A DNA stretch of 64,000 nucleotides, taken from contig OZ020523.1 of the NCBI GenBank assembly GCA_963971425.1, positions 20,751,105 to 20,815,104 on the forward strand. The letters are read 5' to 3'. This stretch comes from Bryoerythrophyllum caledonicum. Lineage: Eukaryota > Streptophyta > Bryopsida > Pottiales > Pottiaceae. Positions 47,501-58,839 of the stretch are shown here, one piece after another. Numbering within the stretch: position 1 is the first letter of the stretch; each line of letters starts with the position of its first letter. The notes under the pieces were generated by a model that was not told where the DNA came from, did not search any database, and was given only the letters and a program-made list of their open reading frames with translations. A program made the position numbers and the translations under genes.

Positions 47501-50500
47501 TAGTTGTTTTAACAAACTTCTAGTACGTCGTACTACTGAATCACCTTTGCTTGATGAGGCTTGCCAATGTTTCAAAACAACATCATGATCAACTTTACGA
47601 ACCGCCTGCATCATGTGACGCAAAGAGAGCTTCCTCGGGAAATACGATTGTTCCCAATATATACTTGGCTCCCAATATTCGTCTCTATTGCGAAATAGCT
47701 TGAGCACTGCCTTGACCAAGTTCAAATCATTCCATAAGATGGCAACATGCAAGACCGTGAGGCCGTGCCATGTCTCAAGTACCAATCGCCTATTCACTTG
47801 CACAAGCTTTTTCAATTCCTTTGTATCTCCTTTCTCAAGTGACTTGTACCAACGTGTCCCAGGATATGCATCAAAGGAACACAACATATTCTTTCTTATC
47901 AGATGGTTGTCATTTTCTAGATTCAAATAAAGTTTCCGCTCAAAATTGTCATTACGAGCATACTTTTTATAGTAGACCTTCATAAGTTCAGCGATGGATC
48001 TATTGCCGATAACATCATTTGCCATCTCAAAGGCCGTTAAACCAGATAACTCATCTCTTGCCAACATGTACTCGACAACATCATTTGAAAGATGCTGTAC
48101 TGTGTTAACCATCAATTGGGCGAGCTGGTAACAACCCTGCATGGCAGCTGTTTGTAATGCAGTCCGACACCCTCCCTTTCCATTCTTCACTTCAACTTTT
48201 ACCAACTCCTCCATCAAATTCTTTTCCACATCTGAAACATAACTCCAAGAGACATTGGGACAAATTTGTAGAAGGGCAAGACAATCCTTTTTCTGAATCG
48301 CATCATTCCATTTCAAAATCTCCGCCGGGGCACGATTCCCTGAAGAAACAGTGCTTGTTCGATTCCTCTTCTTATCATACTCACGTCGTTTGTTTTTGTT
48401 GGCAATATAGTCACGTATTAAACTCTCAGTTGCAGCATGCTTCTTCTTTTCGGCGACCACGAGAGCTGTATTACCCTCTGCATTTGTTTCCACCTCCGCA
48501 TAGCTGTCTATGTCGAATGTCCTATCCGAGAAACGCATATCAAGGTCGCCTGTCTCCTCAGCCCAAGACAACATGATAAGGATATGTTCCGCAAGCCCGA
48601 CGTCTTTTTGTGCGGCTGCAGCGTGCAAAGCAGTACCGACCTCATTCTTCTTTTCGTACTTCCAAAAATACGTAGCATCCTTTGCAAGAAGCATTGTCAG
48701 TGAATCACAATCCTGCACCGCTACTGCTCTGCTCCACAAAATCTCATCCGAGTCGACATTCACGGTCGTGGGTGGGGCACTACTGCAAGGATCTCCATTA
48801 TGGTCATCCGCTTGAGAAGCACTGTTCTGTTCCATCTCAACAATTTCATACTCTTCAACCCTGCCAGGCCACTGGACTGCTCCATCAGCAGGTTCGCCAT
48901 CCACTCCATGAGAATCATCAGTAAGGTTCCCAGCCACAGGAGCAACATTCTCAAGGTTCGGAGCCAATACATGCTCAATATCAACTGGATTCAAAAGTGA
49001 TCCAAGCACAACATTGCGAAAGTTCTCAACCCATCTAGGAGCAAGATCACTAGGGCATGGCACCGTTTCAGAAGCATCCTCATTGGGGTTCTCAACCGCT
49101 TCAAGTGCTACATCATCAAGGTTTCCCGCCTCATCGGGAGCAGCATCGTCAGGGTTCAAAACATCCGCTCCAAGAGCAATGTTGTCGAGATTCTGGACGG
49201 CTCGAAGAGCACCATCGTCCAAGTTCTCGGCCATTCCAGGAGCAACATTACCAGAGTTCTGCACCGCTGGAGCAACATCGTCAGGGTTCGAAATCGCTGC
49301 AGGACCAAGATCACCCGAGCTGGAAACCACTCCAGGAGAAACATCGATAGCTGGGATCCCGACCACTCCAGCCTCAGCAACATCATTACGGTTTGAAATC
49401 ACTTCGAGAGCAACATTACTAGCCTGACTCTGGACCACTTCAGCAGTAGCACCGCCAGGATTCCCATCCACTGGAGCAACAACATCAGAGACCCTTGAAA
49501 CCGCATCAGCACCAATATCACCGGAATTCAAACTCGATCGACGCGCGAGGTCGTCAGGTTTACCAAACACTCCAGCAGCGCCATCGCTGCGGTTCTGGTC
49601 CACGCCATGAGAGCACTTCTCTCCCGGGTCCGCCTCAGAATGATTGGGACCTTGATCTACTGTTTCGCTAACCGGAGAACCCAGGTCAAGTCCAGCATCT
49701 ACGGAAGCTGCGTCATCAAAGCCGTCCTTCCAGACGAGTACACTCACAATATCACTAATGACACTTTAATTTTGAACGTTGCTAGTTAGTCGCAATCATT
49801 CATAACACCGTAACAAAAATTTCACAAGCATATGGATTCTAGAAAGTTAGGAGCAAAGCGTGTCACCTGAAAACTACCGCAATACATAATTCAGAAAACC
49901 TAATGTTTGAGCCTGTTTCAACGTAATAAATTGCATTGGAGCATAACACGACAAGAATACGTCCAACAAGAAAAGAAAAGTGAGAACTTCACGAATAACC
50001 TGATAGATCCTACAAAACTAACCTTCTTTGCCGTAGTATCACCGGAATTCGAACCCGATTGAGGCGCAACATCGTCAGGATCACCAGACACTCCAAGAGC
50101 ACCATCGTTACGGCTCTGGTGCACGCCATGAAGGCGGCTCTCTTCCGGAACCGCCTTCGGAAGATCGGGACCTCGATCAACTGCTTCACCGGGAGAATTC
50201 AGGTCGGGTCCAGCATCTGCGAGAGCTGGGTCGTCGAGGCCGTCCTTCTAGACAAGTGCACCCACAATAATTCTAATCACCTTTCTGAACGTCGGTAGCG
50301 AGACATAATCGTTTATGACAACTTAACAGAAATTTTACATACATATGATAAAAGGAAAGCCACGTGTAGTACAGTGTCACCTGAAACCTACCGCTTAATC
50401 TGGTACAGAGAACCTGATCTCATGTGCCTGATCATCGTGCATTATTACAATGGACTATCACACAACGAGAACAGCAACAAGAGTTGGACAGTCAGACCAT

Positions 50501-50596
50501 CATGTACAATCTGATACAAGCTACAAAACTAACCTTCTTTGCCGTAGGACGACTTGGCACCCGTGATCCACCATCCTCGTCCAGCGGCTCCTCCAT
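44537..50596 (-). CDS. Ankyrin-repeat/PGG-domain membrane protein, copy B (apparently intact)
   Basis: Five exons: 50534-50596 (ATG at 50596), 50023-50247, 47045-49726, 46506-46763 and 44537-45814, all phase 0, totalling 1501 residues. The N-terminal 420 or so residues are acidic, with a degenerate 11-residue repeat (NPDDVAP, NLDDGAL, NLDNIAL). Ankyrin repeats follow, e.g. GTALHAAAAQKDVGLAEHIL (about 460), GNTALVVAEKKKH, RTALQTAAMQGCYQLAQLM, GLTVLHVAILWNDLNLVKAV, GRTPFHILMNH and GRSLLHHAADP. The C-terminus has the PGG-type block (NALSVVGTLVAATSYVGPL..NSVAFYLAMASVMFAV) and about five hydrophobic helices. Relatives (ACD6, ITN1) are membrane proteins linked to defence and salt signalling; this gene's role is unknown. 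Exon 2 and the start of exon 3 are duplicates. The acceptor of exon 3 is the least certain border: B has tctggaag where the sister exons have tctagaag. Confidence 0.82.
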
Positions 50597-51869
50597 CTTC
50601 GATATTCGTGAATTCAGAATATGTATATATTCTCAACGCCCCGAAGTAAAAACCCAAGCTCTGGCAACTTGAGCTGAAAGAGACACCTGAAGACATACGA
50701 ACCACGATGAAATCCAACTTGGTTCAATAATCAGCATTGTTAAACATTACGTTCTACGATCTTTCAGAATAAGCCCTGGATCTGAGGTAACCGTAGCACG
50801 TCTACTGAGAGGAACAAGGGCAAGAAGAGAACCAACCAAAATAGCCGGCGTGAGATGATGCTTCACTGAATAAAGTATGTACTCCACGTAGACTTCAGAT
50901 AATATCTGTCAAACCATGTTAGTAACCGCAGTCAGGTGAAAGTCGAAACAACAAACAATATGGGGGTTAAGTATAAAAGCCTTCAACAGTTCGTTTGGTC
51001 GAGGTCCTACAATGTAACCACGACCCAGCCGATAATTCTGGCTCGGATTGATCACGAAGAGCAACAGAAAAGTCTACCGCGATCGTTGAACACTAAAGAA
51101 CGCAAGTGACACAAACATCTGAGCGATCCACCCAACAGTGAAGCCGCAAACGCCACTGCTCCCAGAAGAAACTGCAAAAGGGCTACAAGCAGGTGAACTT
51201 TCAGTACACCATTCCATCGGTGAGTCCAGATCCTCAGATCATCCTTTCCACTCCAAAAAAACCAAATTATAAAGCAGCAAACACAACTCGTACCCAACTA
51301 GTATTCAATTTGAATGCGCAGGTCTCACCTCTTCCGACACTTCAGCGGCTTCTGGAGGTCCACAGCAACTCGCTGATGAGCTAGAAGCAACAGCTGCAAA
51401 CTGATCCCGGGATGGCAACAGTAGGACCTGATCAGAGAAGTTAAAGAGAAGACGAAGAGGTCAAGCGTGGAGGTCTACTGAAGCTTGGCAGTCAATGATA
51501 TAGTGGGAAGGAACGGCATCAGAAAAGGAATCATATTTTTGTGACGACGTTGAACGGCATCTCGTTGATAATAGTAATGCATGTGGACTTATCCTCCACC
51601 ATGCTGTACAGGTTTAAAATAATTTCGCCATCTACCATATAAGATTAGATGGTATTTAAATTTAATAGTACAAACTACCATATAACCGAAATTTATTCAT
51701 TCTATGATATATAAATCTACCATTTATTCAGGATTCCATTCACCTCCCCTAAATGAGGTCCATTGACTTTGTTGGCAGGCGAGAGTCACGTTTCCTCGAA
51801 TGTTTTGACAGCTTGATGATGATTCTGGATTATTCATCCCTCAGTCAAATTAAAACTCAATAATTCAAG
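50597..51869. repeat. Upstream region of gene B
   Basis: Counterpart of 14631-16438 but with a single 370-bp unit (about 51050-51420). The minus strand contains the possible 5' exon reading QFAAVASSSSASCCGPPE before a gtgaga donor (near 51330-51410). The stretch 51420-51869 carries the unoccupied target sites for three insertions found in its duplicate at 52213-54660. Confidence 0.5.
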
Positions 51870-51971
51870 CTCATTTGGCACATCAGAAGATACCAGGTAA
51901 AACTCACTGTAAGCAGCACCGTTTCGAGGTTCGTAAAAATGTACAACCCAAACACAACTCGTATCCAACTA

Positions 51972-52212
51972 CACTGATTTTGATGTTTAGTGTCATGGGC
52001 AGTAAATGAATTGTAAATGCAGTAAATGAATTGTAAATGCTGTAACTTTTTACTTTTGATATAAATTTTTACTAAGAGCACCACAATTTATACTTCGGCA
52101 CTCAAAGAGGGGATCATAGTGGACATGGTCGGTTAAAATACTCATCAAGGGTGAAAACTTATAGCATTTACAAGCCATTTAGTGCCCATGGCGCTAAACA
52201 TCAAAAATAGTG
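51972..52212. mobile_element. CACTG-ended (CACTA-like) MITE
   Basis: 241 bp, starts CACTGATTTTGATGTTTAG and ends with its inverted form (..TAAACATCAAAAATAGTG), flanked by TA on each side. The empty site with a single TA is at 15726-15727 in copy A ('ccaactagttatc'). Its interior shares the foldback arms of 8154-8280. Confidence 0.78.
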
Positions 52213-52271
52213 TAGTTATCCACTTGAATGCACAGATCTCACCTCTTCCAAGTCTTCAGCAACTTCTGGAG

Positions 52272-52549
52272 GGCGAGGGAGAATTGACCCCTTGCTCGTC
52301 CTTACCCAAGGCGGGCCCCCGTCTTAATTGCGTGGGATCATTTTTTTGGCCTTCTTATTTTGGAGGACGAAAGGCTTTTTCTGGAATTTTTTTGACAAAT
52401 TTGGGGTCTACGGGCATTGTTTACCTCGGAGGTCGCTCTCTTGCTATAAATAGGGCCCCATCCAAAAACAAAATAGGGGCCAGGTTTGGCCCCACCACCT
52501 CGTGGCCCCCACGGGTAAGGACGAGCGAGGGAGTCAATTCTCCCTGGCC
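52272..52549. mobile_element. Mutator-like MITE, copy 1
   Basis: 278 bp with terminal inverted repeats of about 37 bases beginning GGCSAGGGAGAATTGAC. It is flanked by the exact 9-bp duplication CTTCTGGAG (52263-52271 and 52550-52558). The unoccupied site with one CTTCTGGAG is near 51350. A 9-bp target duplication with long inverted ends is typical of Mutator elements. Non-coding. Confidence 0.88.
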
Positions 52550-52716
52550 CTTCTGGAGGTCCACCGCAACTCGCTGATGAACTAGAAGCAATAGCTACAA
52601 GCTCATCCAGGGATGACAACAGTAGGACCTGATCAGAGAACGGAAAGAGAAGACGATGAGGTCAAGCGTGGAGGTCCGTTTTAACTTGGCTGTCAATGAT
52701 ATTGGTGGGAAGAAAC

Positions 52717-52994
52717 GGCCAGGGAGAATTGACCCCCTCGCTTGTCCTTACCCGAGGGGGCCACGAGGTGATGGGGCCAAACCTGGCCCCTATTTTGTTT
52801 TTGGATGGGGACCTATATATAGCAAGAGAGGGTTCTTTGAGTAAACATTGGCCATAGCCTCCAAATTTGTCTTAAAAAATCCAAAAAAATCCTCTGGACC
52901 CCCCAAAATAAGAGGGCCAGAAAAATGACCCATAGCAGTCAAGATTGGGCCCACCTCGGATATGGACGAGTGAGGGGGTCAATTCTCCCTGGCC
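52717..52994. mobile_element. Mutator-like MITE, copy 2
   Basis: Also 278 bp, with ends like copy 1 (GGCCAGGGAGAATTGACCCC) but an interior in opposite orientation. It is flanked by GGGAAGAAAC (52707-52716) and GGGAAGGAAC (52995-53004), a 10-bp duplication with one mismatch. The unoccupied site is at 51505-51514. Confidence 0.88.
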
Positions 52995-53128
52995 GGGAAG
53001 GAACAACATCTTCAGAAAAGGAATCATATTTTTCTGACAAGGTTGAACGGCATTGTATTTGTAATAGTAATGCACCTGGGCTTTACCTTCACCATTGCCT
53101 CTTGGTTCAAAATAATTTAGCAATCTAA

Positions 53129-54458
53129 CCCCTAAAAGACCAAGCGTAAAAAATGGGCTTTTTGAAAGTTCGGTCAGGTTCCTATGGTGTCGATTTCCAA
53201 CATTCCTCTTTGAAATTTTTACTATAGAAAGGCATTACCAAGACCTTAGTAGGAAAACAATTTTTTTTCTAAATTGGACATTTGATGAAAAAGTTTTAGG
53301 GTTTTGAATTTCAAATGGGGAGAGCGGGCACCTCGGGCACCTCCAAAAACATTTGCTAGAACACTCTATTGAATGTGAGATTTTCAATACTCGCAAGTAA
53401 TATTGGATCCCTTCATGTTGTCAAAAAAAAGTTGTCTTTAGTGAAAAATAGCATACCAATATTTCACTCTTTGTCACTCATTGTCACTCATTGTCAGGCG
53501 AGGTACCAAAAAAACTTTGTCTTTTCCACATAAAACCTAGATAACTTTATATTTTCACTTTTTATTTTTTCCACAACAAAAATGTGGTGTAAACCTTTTT
53601 ATTGACCATTTGGATCATCAATCTAAACCATATCAAGTTCTCAAAAAATTAAAGTGTGAATTGGCAAATTTCGAGCCTTGCACAGTTGTTTTGAATATGC
53701 TACACCCGTCCTCTACCTCTTAAAATTGGTGTACAAGGAACTAACATCATGCCTAACAAGATGGTAATGGATTTTGACCTTGTGTGGTGCAAAAATTTGA
53801 AACCAAGTGAAGTCTAAGGGGGGTTTTACACTATGGTGGAGAACTCCACCGGCCGGTCAAGAAGTCTCGGCCAAGACATGGTTATTTGAGGCCAGCGGTG
53901 GATGTTGGACAAGACAAAAAAAGAATAAAGTAATGCATGAAGAAGTTGCTCTCCTCCGGTGGTTTGGTTTCTTGTCCGGGGGTTTGAGGCCGGACAAGAA
54001 ACGAGCCTACCGGAGAAGAACTCTTCAAAAAAGTTTTGCCACATAGGCGGCCATGTCATTTTTTCATCCATGCTTGAAGTTCTCCACCGGTCAAGTCTTG
54101 GCCGTAGTGTAAACCCAATCCGGTGAAGAACAATTTTTTCTCCAATCATATTGCTCCATTTCCCTTGAATTCTTGACCGGTGAACTTCTCCACCATAGTG
54201 TAAAGCGGCCCTAAGTCTGCTGATTGAGTGAACGTAGGGAAGAAAATGAACCATTTGCTTGACTTCAAACACTATAATCTTTCAATCCATGCGGTCAAAG
54301 TTAATGAAATTTTGTAAATAGATTACTTAATAAGTCTTATTTGAGATCGTATGGTCAGAACTAGAATTCAAAGTTTTTGTTTCCTTCTTTGTTCATTGCA
54401 CTAGAATCCAACAATTTTGAAGTGTTCTTTGTGTAAAACTGTCACGGTACCTTAGGGG
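53129..54458 (-). mobile_element. R1 element with TAA target duplication and a nested MITE
   Basis: Begins CCCCTAAAAGACCAAG and ends CGGTACCTTAGGGG, flanked by TAA on both sides. The duplicate region at 51630-51660 has no insertion here, which fixes both ends. Without its 394-bp passenger it would be about 936 bp, near the 861 bp of the copy at 35347. Non-coding. CCCC/GGGG termini and a TAA target suggest a PIF/Harbinger-like non-autonomous element. Confidence 0.8.
53818..54211. mobile_element. PIF/Harbinger-like (Tourist) MITE nested in R1
   Basis: 394 bp. The left end GGGGGGTTTTACACTATGG and the right end read in reverse, GGGCCGCTTTACACTATGG, both continue TGGAGAA..CCACCGG/TTCACCGG, giving inverted repeats of about 35 bases. 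It is flanked by TAA at 53815-53817 and 54212-54214, the standard PIF/Harbinger target. It is richer in G+C than its host. A 148-codon minus-strand frame across it is spurious. Confidence 0.88.
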
Positions 54459-54795
54459 TAAAAATATAAGATTAAATTTCTATTATAAAATTCCATACAA
54501 TCGAAATTTATAATATAATATCATGTGATAGTCTACCATATTAGTGCAGGATTCCATTCGCCGCCCTGGTTGTCATTGAGTATCTTAACCACACTGACTT
54601 GGTAAGCAGGCGAGAGTATCGCGTCACTGGATTCCTGACTCGTCAAGAGTCAAGCACAGTTTTGTTCAGAATGATGTAGAATGAATACCCGTCGATCTGG
54701 GGAACTTGGGAACGTGGTCGGGAACAGAGCGTCACTTGTGAACTCTTCTTCTCGAGTTGTTCCCCCGCACCTTGTTGGGAACGACCTCTCGTGAC

Positions 54796-54867
54796 TAGAA
54801 GAAGAAGAAGAACTCTGGTCCCAATTAGTGGGCCGGCGTGAATAAAGTGTCTGTCCGTTCCACCACC
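54796..54867 (-). mobile_element. Truncated SINE/LINE tail
   Basis: Minus-strand tail of about 70 bases ('gggccggcgtgaataaagtg' next to an 'agaagaagaagaagaa' tract), abutting the next, longer tail at 54868. It is a 5'-truncated insertion next to, or at, the end of another retroelement tail. Confidence 0.65.
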
Positions 54868-57358
54868 AAGAAGAAGAAGAGGACGAAGAACTTCAGTCTC
54901 CAGCGGAGGCCGGCATGAATAAAGTGTCTGTTCTTTTAGAATCCGAGATCCATGTAGGAACTTGGACACCACCACCAAGTCTATGTCCACCAGACATGGG
55001 TTAGTAGTATGAACTACTCCCTCCTCTTGAGGGTAGAGACTTTGTACCACGTAACATGTAACCTAGAGCAATGAGCCCGTGACGCCGAGGGGGTTGATGT
55101 GATGAAGTGTGTGGTAGTTTGTCATGGGGGGTCGAGCGTGTTTGGGATGGGTTGGTTGTTTTTGAGTTTTCTTTTGTGAAGGAGTATGGACATAGCATGT
55201 TGGATTGCAATAGTGTTAATATTTGTGAAGGTGGTCTTCATTGAGGACATGGGAATTTTGAATGTTTCTTCAAGGGTTGTCATTGAGGGGATTAGGTGGT
55301 GGCTCTAGCACCCGCAGTGATGACAATGATGGGGTCTACTTTCCATCAAAGTGACTGAATATCATTGAGGAGTGGTTGATATTTATTTGTTTTGTTTTCA
55401 ATAGCTTCCAGTTATAATCTATTATTACAATATTTGAATTCAATAAATTGAATGGTGAGATTTGGGTCAATGTGGGTTCGTGGGGAGTCTTTGTATGGCA
55501 GCCCTCTAACACATAATATGACTCGTTTAAATCTGGCACTACAATGACATCTTTGTGTACCGCATGTGTATGGTAAGAACCATGGGGGAACCGTATTTTC
55601 TTTTGGGTTGTCAATAAAGGTTCTGGCATTCATGAGGATGAAACAACGAGATTGGTTCGATGACACAATTAATTTATGGATTGCCCACACCGTTTGTTGT
55701 GGCGTTTAACAATTAAGGCATGTATATGAAGGTTATGGCATTTGAGTAAAACATGTAGCCATGTATCCGGGTTCGTAGTGTTGCATATTGAACATGTTAT
55801 GGAGGGAAATCTTTCTATGCCAAAGGAACTGTATACGGGCGTTTCCCATATATTGTCCGATGCGGAATTCGACTAGGCATGTGATTTGTGAATCCTTGAT
55901 AATGGGGTTTTTCCAAAAATTGGTGGAGTTCTTTGTCAATGTTTGTATTACCAATTCATTTATCAATATTAGGAAATTTTTACATGAGTATTTCCAAACT
56001 ATTTTTTAGGTCGTGTTTTTTGAGGTATTTATCGAAGAATCTTATGGGGCCTTTATCGGAGGTCTCGCCCATAGAGGGCCATTCATATCTATGAAAGTAG
56101 TATGGGGTGGTGTAAGCGTGTTCATATGGGTGTTTGGCATCTTGGTAGGCTTTCTCTCAACCTTCTTTTGCTAGTTTGTCGGCTTGTTCGTTGCCATCTA
56201 TGATAGCATGGGCTCAAACCTTATGAAGTGTGGTGATTTGTGTGCGATTTTGGAGCATTTCGACCATGGATGTTAGGATAGTTTGGTCCGGATGACTATT
56301 GTGTTGAGTGAGGTGTTTTTTTGTATGTGTTTGGGAGGTATAATACATTTATGCAATCCGTGAAAATGTGGGCCGGTTCGTTGGGGTATTGCATGGTAAT
56401 TATCTTGAGGGTTTTGTGGATAGCCATCATTTGGGCTCTAAGGATATTTTGGAGTCCATGTAGTCTTTTGGCAAGTTGAATTCGTTTGGTGGGGTTGTAT
56501 ATTCCATAGCCGACTTTTTCCCGGTGCCTATAGCCCGGACTTACCTCAGTTGGTTCTTTGAAGGAATCGTAAGGGTAGTAACTAAAGTTGGGATCAAATT
56601 TTAGAGGGGTGTGAGTTTGGTATTTGGAAAGTGGGGGGGTTGGAGGGGTTAGTGGTGTGGAGCTATATGTAGGAGGGGTCTTGGCCATTTTTTTAATTGT
56701 GGTTTAGACAAATTAGTGTGGGTGTAAGTGGAGCAATTGCTATGTATACATTATTGATGTTGAGATTTTTTGCAATTAGTGTAAGTTGAGCGGGGTGTTC
56801 TAATGTGCCAATTTCTTGATTTTGATGATGTATGCATAGGACACGTAAGGTTGAGGATTCAAGTTTGGGTTTTTGTATTCTTGGTGGTATGGTGGGTTCA
56901 AAATATAACATTGAATCCGCTTCAAATAGTGCTATTATGTAGGAATCTCGAAATGGGCCCTATTGTGGATTGAAGTTTTGATATCAATTAGTGTTGGGCG
57001 TGATAATGATAGTAGTGGTATGGTTGAAATTGTTGTTTGCTGCTATGTACGCGGAATAGGTTGTTGTATTGCTTGTTGTGCTTCTTCGTCATTGTGGAGG
57101 TGTATAAGGCCTATTTGTTTCCATTTATATTCAAATGCTTTTCCAAGTGGGCCAAATATTTTATCCCATTTGAATGGAGAATAGAACTTCAAGATTTTTG
57201 TAGAACATGTGACGGGGGATGAAAAGTATGATTATCTTATTTTAAAAGATGTGATAAGGGAGTCTAGTATAGGAGCGGGTAGTCTATAATGTGCATGTTT
57301 AAGGGGGTCATTTTTGGTATGCGGTATTTGTATCTTTGATATAGCCAAACAATTTCAG
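54868..57358 (-). mobile_element. Second copy of the LINE, 5'-truncated
   Basis: Same family as 21243-29135, minus strand, covering only the 3' third. Open pieces include an RNase H part (56296-56688: FSYYPYDSF, NILRAQMMAIHKTL, AHIFTDCINVLYL) and part of the restriction-like nuclease (55412-55690: GTQRCHCSARF, LTIQFIEFKYC). It has many frame breaks. The catalytic Asp of YTDGS reads YPYDS and the Glu of RAEM reads RAQM. The 3' UTR (about 54868-55065) shows the SINE-shared tail ending in a TTC tract. It ends abruptly at 57358 at the point equivalent to 24050 in the first copy, as expected for incomplete reverse transcription. Confidence 0.85.
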
Positions 57359-57639
57359 CCAATAAGATCTCAATGAATAAAAATCCCAAATTCATGAAAC
57401 TTGTAACATGTGACTCAAGTCAAGATGCACATTCTTCCTATTTTAAAAATTAAACATTTTGACTTCTCACCAAAATTTTTTTATTTCCATAGAAATTTCA
57501 TTCAAATAAAAATGTGTCTTAAAATAGTCTATTTAAAGTGAAATTCATCATGAAGGTAGATTCCCTTATGTATTATAACATGTCCAAATTTCACTTTATA
57601 ATTTTAATTTCTCAATTTATGAGAGCAATTTTTAGGGCG
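57359..57639. other. Spacer, nothing recognised
   Basis: Short AT-rich stretch between the truncated LINE and the A/C-rich segment. Confidence 0.4.
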
Positions 57640-58740
57640 GCCAACAACTTTTGTGAGTCACTGTATGCACTGGGGGTTTGTGTTTTTGATTATTTTTGTG
57701 TTGGTAGAGATGGTGGTTGTTTTTAGTGGTTTGTTGGAATTTGTGTGTCATGACAAGTGATGTGGTTGTGGTTGTATTTATGTAAAGGGGTTTGTAGTGA
57801 GAGGTGTGGTAGCTTAGTAATTTGACTGCAGTATAGTATGTATTTAGAGTTACGGGTTTCTTAGCTTTGGTTGTATAAGAGTTGCCATTATGTCTTGGGT
57901 GGTGTGGTTGAAAGTTTTGTGTAAATATTGGAAATTTTTGTCTATTGTGTACTCTCTGGGTATGTGCGGCTGCCATGGTGACTACAGCTACGATTGGAGG
58001 GGAGTGGATTGGTTGTTGTAATTATAGGTGTATTAATGAAAGGATGAGTGGTGTGGTTTGCCTTTATGGTCATAGTTGTGTTTAAGTGTGGGCTTATAGT
58101 TCTTTGAGTGTATGTATTTGTAGGTGTGGTGGAGGTTAGCAATTTTGTATGTGTGTTTGTATTTGTTTTTAGAGTGTCTTGCCATATGTGTGTCATTGAT
58201 GTAGTTCCAAATATTGGTTTGAGTGGAATGGAAGTTGTGGTGAGGTTATACTTTGTGGTTAGGGATGTATTTATAATGATGTGATATTTTTCTTAGAGAT
58301 TTTGGGAGGTGTGTGTAAAAAGATGTATATGGGTGTATGGTGGTAAGTGGTTGTGGTATTTGAAGGTGTGTGGGAGTAAGGATAGTGTGTCGTGTGTGGA
58401 TGTATGAGGTGTGTTTTTAATGTTGGTATGCGGTAGGGGTGTGTGGGTGTTGAGTATGTGTATTCCATGTGTGTTTTTCCAAGAGATATTCATACCGTAA
58501 TGGTATACGCAGTGACAATGTTTATATATATTGCGGATTGAATCCCAAAACCAATACAAATATACACCATATGGTCTCCACGTCATGTATCTTGACATAG
58601 GTGTGTTGTAGTAGAGGTGTAGAGTGTGTCTAGAGTAGGAGGTAGCTAGGGAGAGAGGTGTGGAGACTATAGTGAGGCAAGAGTAAACTATAGATAGGGG
58701 AGTAGAGTGGCATACCACTAGTGAAAGCAAAGCCGACAGA
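57640..58740 (-). other. A/C-rich open segment, possible retroelement relic
   Basis: On the minus strand this 1.1 kb is strongly A/C-rich and open in several short frames (57632-57976, 57942-58196, 58293-58730) with Thr/His/Asn/Pro-rich products. The base composition matches the sense strand of the LINE, so it may be a leader or spacer of a related element, but I find no catalytic motif and no 2A. Confidence 0.35.
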
Positions 58741-58839
58741 GAGTATTGGTTCTAAGAGTTTACAACTACTTGGAGGGGTGTAGGGATTAATAATGCAATA
58801 AATATGATATTACAAACTTACAAAGTGTAGTGAGGAGGA

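Larger units (their letters stand above)
36500..51869. repeat. Segmental duplication, copy B
   Basis: Second copy of 1-16438, same orientation. It holds the apparently intact ankyrin/PGG gene, a SINE insertion (43395-43757) and a local minisatellite absent from copy A, and lacks copy A's Stowaway MITE and CACTA-like element. The left edge is given where similarity to base 1 begins; it could be slightly further left. Confidence 0.93.
52213..54660. repeat. Extra duplicate of gene B's far-upstream region, shredded by insertions
   Basis: Host sequence outside the insertions matches 51300-51830 in order: 'cttctggaggtcca.cgcaactcgctgatga', 'cagtaggacctgatcagaga', 'gtcaatgatat.gtgggaag', 'gttgaacggcat', 'ataagattaaattt' and 'gcaggcgagagt'. 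It is interrupted by two Mutator-like MITEs and an R1 element with a nested MITE. Confidence 0.75.

Noticed and set aside
53826-54272. 148-codon minus-strand frame
   Set aside because: It spans the inverted ends of the PIF-like MITE and R1 sequence, so it cannot be an old gene.
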